Source of the DNA: Vreelandella titanicae BH1
GTDB taxonomy: Bacteria; Pseudomonadota; Gammaproteobacteria; Pseudomonadales; Halomonadaceae
Reading direction: 5' to 3'
Assembly (NCBI RefSeq): GCF_000336575.1
Contig: NZ_AOPO01000002.1
Span: 310,006-374,005, forward strand
DNA length: 64,000 nt
Part shown: in pieces, positions 29,421-38,175 of the stretch
How the letters are laid out: each line of letters opens with the position of its first letter
Position numbering within the stretch: position 1 is the stretch's first letter
Made by a program: the position numbers and the translations under genes
Notes under the pieces: generated by a model
The model's input: only the letters and a program-made list of their open reading frames with translations
Told to the model about the DNA's origin: nothing
The model's database searches: none

Positions 29421-29906
29421 TCAGCGACGGCGTGGGGGCTCATCTCGACTAATAAAATCACCTTCAATCGGGCCATCCTGTTGTGAAGACTGGCTGTTTT
29501 GATATTCATTGGGCCGAGCTGATGAAGCGCTGGGGCCTTGCTGTTGTCCGGCAACTTTTTTAAGCCCCAGCCAGGTAAGTGCTTTGAACATCAATTGCCG
29601 CGCGCTGGGGATCAAGCATGCCAAGCCTACTGCATCAGACAAAAAGCCTGGGGCCATTAATAAGGCACCGCCGAAGATAAGTGCAGCGCCAGTTAATAGC
29701 TCACTGGAGGGGAGTTCACCAGCCTCCATGCGCTGGCGTGCCCGCGCAAAGGTGGATACACCCTCTTTACGAATCAGATGTAGCCCGGCAAAACCTGTGC
29801 CGAGCACTAAAAGTAGGGTGGTGAGTAGGCCGATCTGGCTGCCAATCGAAAACAGAACCACAAAATCCAGTAGAGTGAAAAGTGATATAAAAATAAGAAT
29901 AGGCAT
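29421..29906 (-). CDS. fxsA: FxsA-family cytoplasmic membrane protein
   Basis: With the ATG at 29906 preceded by GGGAG the product has 161 residues, close to E. coli FxsA (about 158). It has three hydrophobic helices: PILIFISLFTLLDFVVLFSIG, LLTTLLLVLGTGFAGLHLI, and LLTGAALIFGGALLMAPGFLSDAVGLACLIP. A hydrophilic C-terminal tail is rich in Ser, Gln and Arg. FxsA is linked in E. coli to suppression of phage T7 exclusion by the F plasmid; its normal role is unclear. As in many gammaproteobacteria it lies immediately upstream of groES in the same direction. The longer frame (from 29978) is unlikely. Confidence 0.88.
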   Translation of the reverse strand: MPILIFISLFTLLDFVVLFSIGSQIGLLTTLLLVLGTGFAGLHLIRKEGVSTFARARQRMEAGELPSSELLTGAALIFGGALLMAPGFLSDAVGLACLIPSARQLMFKALTWLGLKKVAGQQQGPSASSARPNEYQNSQSSQQDGPIEGDFISRDEPPRRR

Positions 29907-30087
29907 GGCTAACTCCCGAAAAAGCGACTCGATAACAGTCGTAAATGCGTAATATGGTGACATAAATATAAATAGCAAGCAGCTGACATGACGTATTCCA
30001 GCGATGATGTAGCTCGATTTATGTCCATAATTCTTCTATGCTGCGATGCACAATGAAGCTGCTTTAATCTTTTGTAAGGAGTCACGA

Positions 30088-30849
30088 ATGGTACTTACCG
30101 ATAAAGTCATTGCAGTCACGGGTGGGGCGCGAGGGTTGGGTTATGCCATGGCGCTGCGCTTGGGCAGGCAAGGTGCACGCATGGCGCTATTGGATATGAG
30201 CGCTGAAGCGCTTGATCAGGCAGTATCGCAACTTGCCGCTGAAGGTATCGATGCCCAGGCGTTTGTGGTGAATGTCGCCGAAGAAGCCTCCGTGACTCAG
30301 GCGTTTGCCGATATCGCGCAACGCATGGGGCCTATCAGCGGTTGTGTCAATAATGCAGGCATTACCCAGGATGCGCTGCTGGTAAAAGCCAAAGAGGGGC
30401 AAGTGGAAAAGCGCATGTCCTTAGAGGCTTGGCAAAACGTTATTAATGTCAATTTAACTGGCGTTTTCCTATGTGGTCGCGAAGCCGCCACCCAGATGAT
30501 TGAAGCCGGGCATGAAGGCGTGATCGTCAATATCTCCAGTATTTCCCGGGCAGGCAATATGGGGCAAAGCAATTACGCTGCCGCAAAAGCGGGCGTACAT
30601 GCGTTGACCGTCACTTGGAGCCAGGAGTTGGCACGCTATGGTATTCGTACCGGCACCGTAGCGCCTGGGTTTGTGGCTACCGAAATGACCGCTGCGATGC
30701 GTCCTGATATGTTGGAGCGTATCTCGTCAAGCGTGCCGTTAAAGCGTTTGGGTGAGCCCGATAATATTGCCCAAAGCGTTGCCTTTATTATGGAGAACGA
30801 CTACTTCACTGGGCGCATCATTGAGTGTGACGGCGGTTTACGACTGTAG
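30088..30849 (+). CDS. FabG-like SDR oxidoreductase
   Basis: The ATG at 30088 follows an AAGGAG site and yields 253 residues. Classical SDR motifs are present: VTGGARGLG (NAD(P) binding), NNAG, the catalytic Ser in ISSISRAG, Y163-x3-K167 in NYAAAK, and PGFVATEM. It resembles beta-ketoacyl-ACP reductases, with an insertion after [21 protein letters not shown], so it may reduce another 3-oxo or ketone substrate. It is probably not the FabG of the fatty-acid operon, because no fab genes are near. It is divergent from fxsA and appears to be monocistronic. No terminator with a T-run was found; a GGGCGGC/GCCGCCC hairpin follows the stop. Confidence 0.85.
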   Translation: MVLTDKVIAVTGGARGLGYAMALRLGRQGARMALLDMSAEALDQAVSQLAAEGIDAQAFVVNVAEEASVTQAFADIAQRMGPISGCVNNAGITQDALLVKAKEGQVEKRMSLEAWQNVINVNLTGVFLCGREAATQMIEAGHEGVIVNISSISRAGNMGQSNYAAAKAGVHALTVTWSQELARYGIRTGTVAPGFVATEMTAAMRPDMLERISSSVPLKRLGEPDNIAQSVAFIMENDYFTGRIIECDGGLRL

Positions 30850-30960
30850 TTTCTTTGCCGTGGTAAGACAAAGGCGTGTTGCATAGATGGGCGGCTCTAA
30901 AAGGCCGCCCGCGTTGTGTGTGTAGATGAGCGCGTGAACTCACTCATCTGTACATAACGC

Positions 30961-31947
30961 TTAAAAGTAGTCGCGGTTAATTTTGCGCTGAAAGTACATC
31001 TCAAGGCGCAGGGTCATCGCCCAGCGTGGGTCGTAGCTGACATCGCGCTGGAAATGTAGCTCCGGAATCACATCGGCGAATAAAATACCTTTATGAAGAT
31101 CGCGGCGGTAGCGCGTCTGAAGATAGTAATTGGTCATGCGAGGATTGGACGCGCTTTCACCGATGGCTATCGCCGAGTAGCGCAGTGCACTGCGGCGGTT
31201 GATACGGTGATTGATTTCGGCAACCTCACTGTACTCCAGTTTGTCTTCTTCCTCGCGCCACTGAACTGTAGAGATAAAGCGTAAATGGCGGCGTTTGCTC
31301 AACGGTCGGCCGACATCCCAGCGTGTGCGCGCTGAGTAGCCTTCATTGTTGAACCATGAGACGCGGTTATTTGACTCAAGCTGCCACGGCCCTTCACCCA
31401 GTTGCCACAGGCGCTCGCTGGTAAAACGCACGTAGGGGTCAAGAGGGAGGCGCAGGCGAACACCGGCACCTACTCGATTGCTCCAGTTTTCGCGTTTATC
31501 ACGGCTTTCTAACCAATCCAGGCCGAGCGTAGAGCTGCGACGGTCACGCTGGTCATTGGCAAGGCGCCCAGAGCCCTGCTCTTCTAGGGTGCCTTGCGAC
31601 TCTTCCGGGTCACTCTCGATGACCAGTCGCAGGCGATCCTCTGAGGTAGGTAGGTCAATACGGTAACGAAGGGTGGTGTCGCCGCGGGTGCCATCCCCCT
31701 CCATCCAATCAATCTCTTGGCCGAAACGCAGATAGGACTCGTTGTTGACCTGCATATGGTCGTCAGTGCCAAAGAATCCATCGATGCGGCGCGACGTGTT
31801 ATCAACCCAGTTGCCTACGCTTTCACGAAACGGCTCAATGCGCTCTTCCGCCCACTCGGGTAAGTCACTATCTTCCTCTTCGGCATACACATTCGTCGAG
31901 ACCGTAGTGAGTAGGCCAAGCCAGCAGAGGGTTAACAGTTTATGCAT
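30961..31947 (-). CDS. Putative outer-membrane beta-barrel protein
   Basis: From the ATG at 31947 the protein has 328 residues with a signal peptide (MHKLLTLCWLGLLTTVSTNVYA-EEED). The mature part is acidic at first (residues 24-50) and then has a regular alternation of polar and hydrophobic residues with many aromatic and charged positions, ending in Phe, as in outer-membrane barrels. Repeated strands such as TTLRYRIDLP, VGAGVRLRLPL, RFISTVQWREEED and LQTRYRRDL are visible. No name is recognised. An alternative start 13 codons upstream lacks a ribosome site. It lies close to another poorly known gene and may form a unit with it. Confidence 0.68.
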   Translation of the reverse strand: MHKLLTLCWLGLLTTVSTNVYAEEEDSDLPEWAEERIEPFRESVGNWVDNTSRRIDGFFGTDDHMQVNNESYLRFGQEIDWMEGDGTRGDTTLRYRIDLPTSEDRLRLVIESDPEESQGTLEEQGSGRLANDQRDRRSSTLGLDWLESRDKRENWSNRVGAGVRLRLPLDPYVRFTSERLWQLGEGPWQLESNNRVSWFNNEGYSARTRWDVGRPLSKRRHLRFISTVQWREEEDKLEYSEVAEINHRINRRSALRYSAIAIGESASNPRMTNYYLQTRYRRDLHKGILFADVIPELHFQRDVSYDPRWAMTLRLEMYFQRKINRDYF

Positions 31948-31996
31948 CGTCGATAGTCTCGGTAATGGGGCGTCGCTGCTTAACAATAGCGTTTAT

Positions 31997-32653
31997 TTAG
32001 CGTGCTTTATGGGTCTCGATCTCTTTTGCCCACTCCAGCACACGCTTGCGTTGGCCACGGCTATTGAGTCGATCCGTATCGACGCTCGCCGGGATAAGCT
32101 GATGATTGGGTGGCGCGCTAAGGTCGAGGTTAAAGGTTCGTGACGCGCCTGTCGGCATATCCTCGGAGCCATAAATAGCGATAACGCGAATTTCAAGCTG
32201 AATATTCTGCTCTTGCAGTAGATTATCATCGATTTCCCAATAATCTTTAACCTGATTCACAATATCACCAAACGATTGAATGTTCAGATAATCCCCGGAA
32301 GCTAGCGGGCCTTGATGAGTGCGGTAGCTGGGTTCTTGTTGCTCACCTTGTTGGCTACCCGTTTGCTGTTCACCACCGTGCTGCTGGTACTCCACTACGT
32401 CAAGGGAGTAACTGCCCTTTTGGGTATGCAGTACCGCTACCAGGTGTTGAACATAGATCGCTTCGCTGCTCATATTGCTGATTAAGCAGATGGAGTCCAC
32501 GCCGATACCTTTGCCGCGATTAATGATCACGCGGGGGCGACGCTGTCGTACATAGCCGTTATAAAGTAGCTGGGCGTAAAATACCCATACAAAGAGTGTG
32601 CAAATGCTCGCTACAGCCGAGATTGCCTGAGCATTATCGTTGAGCCATTCCAT
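31997..32653 (-). CDS. Hypothetical single-helix membrane-anchored protein
   Basis: The 218-residue protein has one N-terminal helix (ISAVASICTLFVWVFYAQLLYNG, residues 11-33) followed by a basic stretch (RQRRPRVIINRGKG), a globular part, and a Gln/Gly-rich linker (about 92-110, GGEQQTGSQQGEQQE). Later parts are RVIAIYGSEDMPTGASRTF and a C-terminus rich in Arg and Lys. I recognise no domain. Positive residues after the helix place the bulk in the cytoplasm if the N-terminus is outside. It ends 49 bases before the barrel gene start and could be cotranscribed with it. A GAAGGA site precedes the ATG. Confidence 0.7.
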   Translation of the reverse strand: MEWLNDNAQAISAVASICTLFVWVFYAQLLYNGYVRQRRPRVIINRGKGIGVDSICLISNMSSEAIYVQHLVAVLHTQKGSYSLDVVEYQQHGGEQQTGSQQGEQQEPSYRTHQGPLASGDYLNIQSFGDIVNQVKDYWEIDDNLLQEQNIQLEIRVIAIYGSEDMPTGASRTFNLDLSAPPNHQLIPASVDTDRLNSRGQRKRVLEWAKEIETHKAR

Positions 32654-32990
32654 TATATGAGATCCTTCTCATTGTTATTGGTGTTAATCCCTGACGCGGG
32701 CTTTTGAGGATAGCCATTGAGGGAGGTTGGGTAGCATTATTTAGGAATAGAGACTAGCGGAAAAGTGGGGGTAAGTCAGCCAAATCGGCCTTTGATAGAG
32801 GTAGTATTGAGCAAATAACAGACACACAAAAAAATGGCATTAAGCCATGGGTATTTTTCAAACGAAGAGAAGGTGTTTTGCGAAGAATACTGACCAGAAA
32901 GCTATCCAGGTAGCGCTAACATCAAGCTGTTTGGAAGCTATTCAAAATACAAGAGGGGTTGTGCTAACTTCTTGAAAACTAACAAGTAAT
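32654..32990. other. Intergenic stretch without a recognised element
   Basis: This 337-base interval between the hypothetical membrane-protein gene and tRNA-Leu has no ORF of note. I find no clear terminator, promoter or repeat in it. Confidence 0.5.
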
Positions 32991-33075
32991 TGGTGCGGAT
33001 GGGGAGACTCGAACTCCCACACCTTACGGCACTAGAACCTAAATCTAGCGTGTCTACCAATTCCACCACATCCGC
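32991..33075 (-). tRNA. tRNA-Leu (anticodon UAG)
   Basis: Read on the minus strand, this 85-base gene has a seven-base acceptor stem GCGGATG...CATCCGC, a D-loop region, an anticodon loop TTTAGGT within stem CTAGA/TCTAG (anticodon UAG, reading CUA/CUG), a class II variable arm, and a T-arm GGGAG-TTCGAGT-CTCCC. The 3' end is A-CCA, encoded in the genome. The combination of the long variable arm and anticodon fits leucine tRNA. Confidence 0.97.
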
Positions 33076-33088
33076 TAAGACGAGGCGT

Positions 33089-33116
33089 ATATTATCAACT
33101 TTGTGATAGAAGTCAA
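33089..33116 (-). promoter_or_regulatory. Sigma70 promoter for tRNA-Leu
   Basis: On the minus strand TTGACT (-35; complement of 33111-33116) is 16 bases from TAATAT (-10; complement of 33089-33094). The tRNA starts 13 bases after the -10, and the discriminator CGCCTCGTC is G+C-rich, consistent with stringent control of stable RNA. Confidence 0.62.
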
Positions 33117-33158
33117 TCAATGATTTGATATTAATGCATATGGCAGTCAGGAGAGGGC

Positions 33159-33863
33159 ATGGCATTAAAGGGGTGGCTACAGTGGGGTAGTAATTGGGCA
33201 AAGCAGGCCATGCCCGGCTACTGCGCATTTTGTTTGGCGCCGGCATCCGCAGGGCAAGGGTGGTGCGCAACCTGTTTGTACGAGCTGCCGTGGAACCTAC
33301 ATGCCTGTCGCCAATGCGGTGACCCAGTTGCTCATGGTGCGAGCTTGTGTGGGCACTGCTTAGTTGACCCACCGGCATTTTCGACCACCCAAGCGGGGTT
33401 GTTGTATCAAGGGTCGATCAAACAGTTGGTGCATGATTTTAAATTTCATGCTTCTCCGCGGGCGGGCACGCTATTGGCTGAATTGATGCTCTTAATCCCG
33501 CCGATAGACCTGGGAAACGCACTTCTATCGGTGCCTATGACTCCCACGCATGCACGCACCCGAGGATTTAACCAGTCGCACTGGTTGGCCGAACATCTCA
33601 GCCGCCAGCTTGGAATTCCAATGGTGTCGGCCAAACGGATAAAGGATTCCCCCTCCCAGCGCACGTTGAACCGCCGCCAACGGGCTGCCAACCTGGCGGG
33701 TGCCTTTGTCTTTGAATCACCGCCTCCGGCGCATTTGTTAATAATCGATGATGTGGTCACCACCGGATCCACAGGCAACGCATTAGGGCGCGCTGCGCTG
33801 GAGGCAGGTGCCAAACGTGTTGATATTTGGGCGGCCGCACGGACACCGTTAGGTAAGGATTGA
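33159..33863 (+). CDS. comF: ComF-family protein
   Basis: The 234-residue protein has an N-terminal zinc-ribbon-like part with CxxC pairs (YCAFC, WCATC, CRQCG, CGHC between residues 20-65) and a C-terminal phosphoribosyltransferase fold with the PRPP loop LLIIDDVVTTGST near 197-209. This is the standard ComF architecture. In naturally competent bacteria ComF helps DNA cross the inner membrane; in others its role is unknown. It is divergent from tRNA-Leu, with a GGAG site before ATG. The next gene, srkA, starts 54 bases on and could be in the same transcript. Confidence 0.9.
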   Translation: MALKGWLQWGSNWAKQAMPGYCAFCLAPASAGQGWCATCLYELPWNLHACRQCGDPVAHGASLCGHCLVDPPAFSTTQAGLLYQGSIKQLVHDFKFHASPRAGTLLAELMLLIPPIDLGNALLSVPMTPTHARTRGFNQSHWLAEHLSRQLGIPMVSAKRIKDSPSQRTLNRRQRAANLAGAFVFESPPPAHLLIIDDVVTTGSTGNALGRAALEAGAKRVDIWAAARTPLGKD

Positions 33864-33917
33864 TAGAATAGTCTTTTCGCTTATTCATTAGCTCTTTCGC
33901 CAACCCAGGAGTGGCCT

Positions 33918-34892
33918 ATGTCACACCCGTTTAGCTCTCTTTCGCCTGATTTAGTGATGTCTGCAGTGGAGTCGCTGGATATTTGGCCTGCAGGCGAGCC
34001 TTTTGCGCTAAATAGCTATGAAAACCGTGTACTGCTATTTCGCGATGACGATGGCAAGAACTGGATTGTTAAGTTTTATCGGCCTGATCGTTGGTCAGAC
34101 AGTGCGATTCAGGAAGAGCATGATTTTCTGCAGGAGCTGGTAGATCAACAGGTGTCGGTCGTTGCCCCTTGGCGTGATAAGGCGGGGGCGTCTTTACACT
34201 ATTTTAAGGGCTTTCGGTTTACGCTGTTCCCCCATTGCCCCGGCCAGGCGCCAGAGCTTGATAATCCATCGCACCTATTTGCCATGGGGGAGTTGCTGGG
34301 GCGGTTGCACCAAGTGTCAGCTAAAAAAACCTTTCAGCATCGCCCGCGTTTAGAAATGGCGAGCGGTATTCTTGATGCTCAGCAGCGCGTGCTGGCCAGC
34401 AATTGGATGAGCCGTCATCAGCGCCGGGCCTATGACCGTGTGATCGAAAAGGTTCACCAGCAGCTCCTAAAACATAATGTGCCCGCCAGCAGCATGATTC
34501 GCTGCCATGGCGACTGCCATTTGGGGAATGTGCTGGGGCGTGACGAGCAGTTTACCCTAGTCGATTTTGACGACTGCACCATGGCGCCCGCCATGCAGGA
34601 TATTTGGATGCTACTGCCCACCGATGACCCGCAGGGATGGCGATCGCAGTTAAGTGAAATTACCGAAGGGTATGAAGAGACGTGCCCGTTTCCTAGCGAG
34701 CAGATGGCGCTTATCGAGCCGCTTAGGAGTTATCGGCTGATCAGGCACTCAGCGTGGCTGGTATCACGTTGGGAGGATCCCGCTTTTCCTCGGGCGTTCC
34801 CCTGGCTGGCGGATAGTGGCTACTGGGATCAGCATATCCGCCAATTAGAGCAGCAGTGCCTGCAGTTAGAGAACCCACGCTGGCTGGCGTAA
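33918..34892 (+). CDS. srkA: Stress-response kinase SrkA (YihE/RdoA)
   Basis: The 324-residue protein has the APH/choline-kinase fold, with V51-K52 in WIVKFYRP as the ATP lysine, E67 in EEHDF, the catalytic loop CHGDCHLGNVL (D199, N204) and the metal site LVDFDDC (D216). These fit SrkA of E. coli, a cytoplasmic Ser/Thr kinase that protects against stress-induced death. Length and the conserved N-terminal LNSYENRVLLFRDDDG and HSAWLVSRWEDPAFP are diagnostic. CAGGAG precedes the start. In E. coli srkA precedes dsbA; here it follows comF instead. Confidence 0.92.
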   Translation: MSHPFSSLSPDLVMSAVESLDIWPAGEPFALNSYENRVLLFRDDDGKNWIVKFYRPDRWSDSAIQEEHDFLQELVDQQVSVVAPWRDKAGASLHYFKGFRFTLFPHCPGQAPELDNPSHLFAMGELLGRLHQVSAKKTFQHRPRLEMASGILDAQQRVLASNWMSRHQRRAYDRVIEKVHQQLLKHNVPASSMIRCHGDCHLGNVLGRDEQFTLVDFDDCTMAPAMQDIWMLLPTDDPQGWRSQLSEITEGYEETCPFPSEQMALIEPLRSYRLIRHSAWLVSRWEDPAFPRAFPWLADSGYWDQHIRQLEQQCLQLENPRWLA

Positions 34893-34940
34893 TGAGCTTT
34901 CAGCCCACCACTGACTTGTTATGGCGATATTAGAACAAGG

Positions 34941-35501
34941 TCAATCAGGCACGGCTTCGTCGCGCGGCACAGGGTTGGCAATACCTTCTCCGTCTGCTTG
35001 GCGACGCTGTTCGTTAAGCTCTGCAGACGGATTGTCCAGTTCTTCAATCTCTACGGGTTGATCCAGTGTGAGAAGGAATGTCTGACCAGGGGAGAGTGCG
35101 CACTGTGAACCTTCGCAGGCGATACCATATTGGCCATCTTCGCCATAAGCGCTGGCGCTAAATTCGCCAGTGAAAATATCGCTGTCAGCGTCGTGTGTTT
35201 CAATACAGGTCGCCTCTTGGGTGGTAACGCGAATGCGCTCATCAACCCGTTGCGCCCTGCCTACGATAACGCAGTATTCCGGTAAAGAGTGTGAGGCGCT
35301 AGCAGCCTGAGTAGGGTGTAGCAAAATATCGTTAAGGCGCGTTTGGTTTGATTCAAACGCAAGCTCTTCCACAACCTCTACGCCGACGGTTGCTTCATTG
35401 GGCAGCGAAAGTGTAGCGTCTGCAGCGGTAGCCAAGAGCGGTGTAGCAAGAAAGGGGGCTGCAAGGGCAGTTAACCACAAAGGCGTTGGCTTGAATGACA
35501 T
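34941..35501 (-). CDS. Hypothetical periplasmic protein
   Basis: This 186-residue protein has a signal peptide (MSFKPTPLWLTALAAPFLATPLLATA, cleavage after about residue 26). The mature protein is acidic, with four cysteines (CVIVG, TCIETH, ACEGSQC) that could form two disulfides, and a low-complexity acidic C-terminus (EELDNPSAELNEQRRQADGEG). No domain is recognised. It is a single gene, convergent with srkA, with a GAGAG ribosome site. A high acidic content matches periplasmic proteins of halophiles. Function cannot be given. Confidence 0.68.
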   Translation of the reverse strand: MSFKPTPLWLTALAAPFLATPLLATAADATLSLPNEATVGVEVVEELAFESNQTRLNDILLHPTQAASASHSLPEYCVIVGRAQRVDERIRVTTQEATCIETHDADSDIFTGEFSASAYGEDGQYGIACEGSQCALSPGQTFLLTLDQPVEIEELDNPSAELNEQRRQADGEGIANPVPRDEAVPD

Positions 35502-35646
35502 GGCGAGCTCTCAATGTTGGCGCCTGCAATAAAGGCAGTTAAATAAAAACGCTTTATTATATCACAGGCATTGGGGGGACAAATTGAGTGGCGCGGCGCT
35601 CTGACGCAGTTCAAGGCTGCGCAAAAAAGCCCCTGAGTGAGGGCCA

Positions 35647-35666
35647 GCAGTTTTCGTACAAAGCCT
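35647..35666 (+). repeat. 20-bp repeat, copy shared with the 61.7 kb element
   Basis: GCAGTTTTCGTACAAAGCCT is identical to bases 61778-61797, the right end of the 143-bp element there. The flank to the left is unlike that element, so this is either a fragment or a divergent copy. Confidence 0.6.
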
Positions 35667-35769
35667 GGGGAGCCACAGGCAGCCTAGATGCGGTAAAATG
35701 CACTCTTTGCTTAATACTCATTGTGCAGTGCTTTTTTAAAGTATACCTTTTGTACAATGAAGGTGGTGG

Positions 35770-35904
35770 ATGATGCTGATTAATGTCCTCCTAATAATGA
35801 TGTTACTTTTTCATGCGCAAAAGGGGATGACCTTGGTGACCACCTGGAAGCGATTGCGCATCGTTTTTGAGATAGCTATTGATGAGGCTAAATATGTCCG
35901 ATGA
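35770..35904 (+). other. Possible 44-residue leader ORF overlapping folE start
   Basis: After a GAAGGTGG site an ATG opens a frame for MMLINVLLIMMLLFHAQ, a hydrophobic segment, followed by a basic stretch and a TGA at 35902-35904, eight bases inside folE. It could be a translational-coupling leader. Only position and uninterrupted frame support it. The remainder of the 35502-35893 interval holds the 20-bp repeat and no other gene I can support. Confidence 0.22.
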
Positions 35905-36445
35905 TATCGCCGAGCACTACCGCCAGATAATCTCAGCACTTGGCGAAGACCCCGCCCGGGAAGGTCTGCGAGATACGCCTAAACGTGCGGCCAAGGCCAT
36001 GCAGTTTCTCAATGCGGGCTACACTCAGTCATTGGACGACATTATCAATGGGGCGGTGTTTGAGTCGCAAACGGATGAGATGGTGTTGGTAAAAGACATT
36101 GAGCTCTACTCAATGTGCGAGCACCACCTGTTACCGTTCATAGGCAAATGCCATATCGCCTATTTGCCTAACGGCAAAGTGTTGGGGTTATCTAAATTTG
36201 CCAGAATCGTCGATATGTATGCTCGCCGTATGCAGATTCAGGAGAACCTAACCCGCGAGATTGCAGAGGCGGTGCAGGAAGTGACCGAGGCAAAGGGCGT
36301 TGCTGTGGTTATTGAAGCGCGGCACCTCTGCATGATGATGCGTGGCGTGGAGAAGCAAAACTCCAGCATGACATCGTCTGTCATGCTGGGTGGATTTCGT
36401 CAAAACCAAGCAACCCGGCAAGAATTTTTAATGCTCATTAGCTAA
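35894..36445 (+). CDS. folE: GTP cyclohydrolase I FolE
   Basis: I take the ATG at 35894 ([20 protein letters not shown]), with GAGG seven bases before it, giving 183 residues. The motif [19 protein letters not shown] carries the zinc Cys and catalytic His pair, and RLNMSD-upstream residues are optional. [22 protein letters not shown] holds the second zinc Cys and the substrate site. The enzyme opens GTP to 7,8-dihydroneopterin triphosphate, the first step of folate and queuosine-related pterins. Two upstream in-frame start codons (35879 TTG, 35882 ATG) remain possible. No neighbouring folate genes are present. Confidence 0.94.
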   Translation: MSDDIAEHYRQIISALGEDPAREGLRDTPKRAAKAMQFLNAGYTQSLDDIINGAVFESQTDEMVLVKDIELYSMCEHHLLPFIGKCHIAYLPNGKVLGLSKFARIVDMYARRMQIQENLTREIAEAVQEVTEAKGVAVVIEARHLCMMMRGVEKQNSSMTSSVMLGGFRQNQATRQEFLMLIS

Positions 36446-36565
36446 CGTGTACGGTTGTCATTGACCGATTATGCACGCCGTAAATTTGGTTTAAAGGGGT
36501 GTTTCGTCTTAGCATGAAGACGTTAATGAGCCTACAAGGCCATCATTTTTGGTCAGGAGCCTGTC

Positions 36566-38023
36566 ATGGAAGCGCTTAAAGAAACACAGCTATATTGCCC
36601 CTTTGCCTATATTGACGGCAGTTGGGTCGCGGCAGATAGCGGTGAGCAGATCACGGTATTGAATCCGGCCACCGGTGAAGCGATTGGCGATATACCTCGC
36701 TTGGGTAAAGCCGAAACCGAGCGGGCCATTGATGCGGCGGACGCTGCGCTACCGGCTTGGCGGGCGTTGACTGCTCAAGAACGCGCTGACTTGCTGATGA
36801 AGTGGCACGACCTGATGTTGGAGCATCAGCAGGATTTAGCCATGCTGATGACATTTGAGCAGGGCAAGCCACTTAAAGAAGCCGCGGGCGAAATTGCCTA
36901 TGCAGCCAGCTTCTTACGCTGGTTTGCCGAAGAGGCGCGGCGCGTTTATGGCGAAACGATTCCCGCGGCTAACGCCAATCAACGCATTGTGGTTGCCAAG
37001 CAGCCAGTCGGTGTTGTTGGTGCGATCACGCCCTGGAATTTCCCTGCGGCGATGATTACCCGTAAAGCCGGGGCTGCATTGGCTGCTGGCTGCACGATAG
37101 TGGTGAAGCCCGCTAGCCAAACGCCGTTTTCCGCAACAGCCTTGGCGCTGTTGGCTGAGCGGGCAGGCATCCCACGCGGTGTCTTTAATGTGGTGCCAGG
37201 TAGCGCTAGCGATATTGCCCAAGCGATGACCCAATCTCCCAAAGTGCGCAAGATCACCTTTACGGGTTCGACTGAAGTGGGGCGCAAGCTGATGGCCCAA
37301 GCGGCGGAACATATCCAAAAAATATCGCTAGAGCTAGGCGGCAATGCGCCCTTTATCGTGTTTGAGGATGCCGATTTAGACGCCGCTGTGGAAGGCGCCA
37401 TGGCCGCTAAATTCCGTAACGCCGGGCAAACCTGTGTCTGCACTAATCGCTTCCTGGTTCAGTCCAGTGTAATTAACGCCTTTTGTGAAAAGCTGGCTGT
37501 TGCCATGAACAGCGAGCTGCATGTGGGTGATGGCACCAAGCCCAATATTAATATTGGGCCGCTTATCGATGAAAATGCTGTTAAGAAAGTCAGTGAGCAT
37601 GTGCAGGACGCCATTGATAATGGCGCTGAGCTGCTGTTAGGTGGGCATCCGCACCCGCTGGGCGGTAATTTCTTCACGCCTACGCTGATCAGTTTTGCCA
37701 CTGACAAGATGAAGGTGGCCCACGAAGAGACCTTTGGCCCGCTAGCTGCTGTCTTCCCGTTTGATGATGAAGAGACCGCTATTGAGATGGCCAACGATAC
37801 CCAGTATGGCCTGGCGTCTTATTTCTACTCCCGTGATCTTGCGCGCGTATGGCGTGTCGCCGAGGCGCTGGAGTACGGTATGGTGGGTATTAATACTGGC
37901 GCCATTTCTAACGCTGCTGCGCCCTTTGGTGGGGTAAAAGCCTCGGGCCTAGGCCGCGAAGGTGGTCATCAGGGCTTGGAAGAGTATCTGGAAACCAAGT
38001 ATCTGTGTATTGATCTGGGCTGA
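36566..38023 (+). CDS. gabD: NADP-dependent succinate-semialdehyde dehydrogenase
   Basis: The 485-residue aldehyde dehydrogenase has the cofactor and catalytic motifs of the family: PWNFPAAMITRK, KPASQTPFSATAL, FTGSTEVGRKLM, the general-base glutamate in LELGGNAPFIVF, and the nucleophile in NAGQTCVCTNR. AAPFGGVKASGLGREGG is near the end. The CVC pair in GQTCVC and overall length are those of GabD, which oxidises succinate semialdehyde to succinate in GABA catabolism. An AGGAG site precedes the ATG. The terminator at 38101-38145 follows. No gabT is in the window, so other semialdehydes are also possible. Confidence 0.86.
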   Translation: MEALKETQLYCPFAYIDGSWVAADSGEQITVLNPATGEAIGDIPRLGKAETERAIDAADAALPAWRALTAQERADLLMKWHDLMLEHQQDLAMLMTFEQGKPLKEAAGEIAYAASFLRWFAEEARRVYGETIPAANANQRIVVAKQPVGVVGAITPWNFPAAMITRKAGAALAAGCTIVVKPASQTPFSATALALLAERAGIPRGVFNVVPGSASDIAQAMTQSPKVRKITFTGSTEVGRKLMAQAAEHIQKISLELGGNAPFIVFEDADLDAAVEGAMAAKFRNAGQTCVCTNRFLVQSSVINAFCEKLAVAMNSELHVGDGTKPNINIGPLIDENAVKKVSEHVQDAIDNGAELLLGGHPHPLGGNFFTPTLISFATDKMKVAHEETFGPLAAVFPFDDEETAIEMANDTQYGLASYFYSRDLARVWRVAEALEYGMVGINTGAISNAAAPFGGVKASGLGREGGHQGLEEYLETKYLCIDLG

Positions 38024-38100
38024 AAGGCTCAATATTGGCTAGAAACTCGATATTGAGTCGATAGGCAGTGATTGATTAGCGTTTATTGATGATAGTAAGA

Positions 38101-38145
38101 AAGCCCCTTAGGCATGCTCCTATCAAAAGAGCGCCTAAGGGGCTT
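38101..38145. terminator. Intrinsic terminator between gabD and purH
   Basis: AAGCCCCTTAGGC (38101-38113) pairs with GCCTAAGGGGCTT (38133-38145) across a 19-base loop. The T-rich tail TGTGTTTC follows on the plus strand. It separates two convergent genes. Confidence 0.72.
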
Positions 38146-38175
38146 TGTGTTTCTAATCTGGGTTATTTAGCGGAC

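Noticed and set aside
30889-30910. GGGCGGC/GCCGCCC hairpin after the FabG-like gene as a terminator
   Set aside because: The stem is good but no T-run follows on either strand, so I do not list it as a terminator.
35588-35773. 61-residue frame upstream of folE
   Set aside because: It runs across the repeat fragment, lacks a ribosome site and shows no protein-like pattern.
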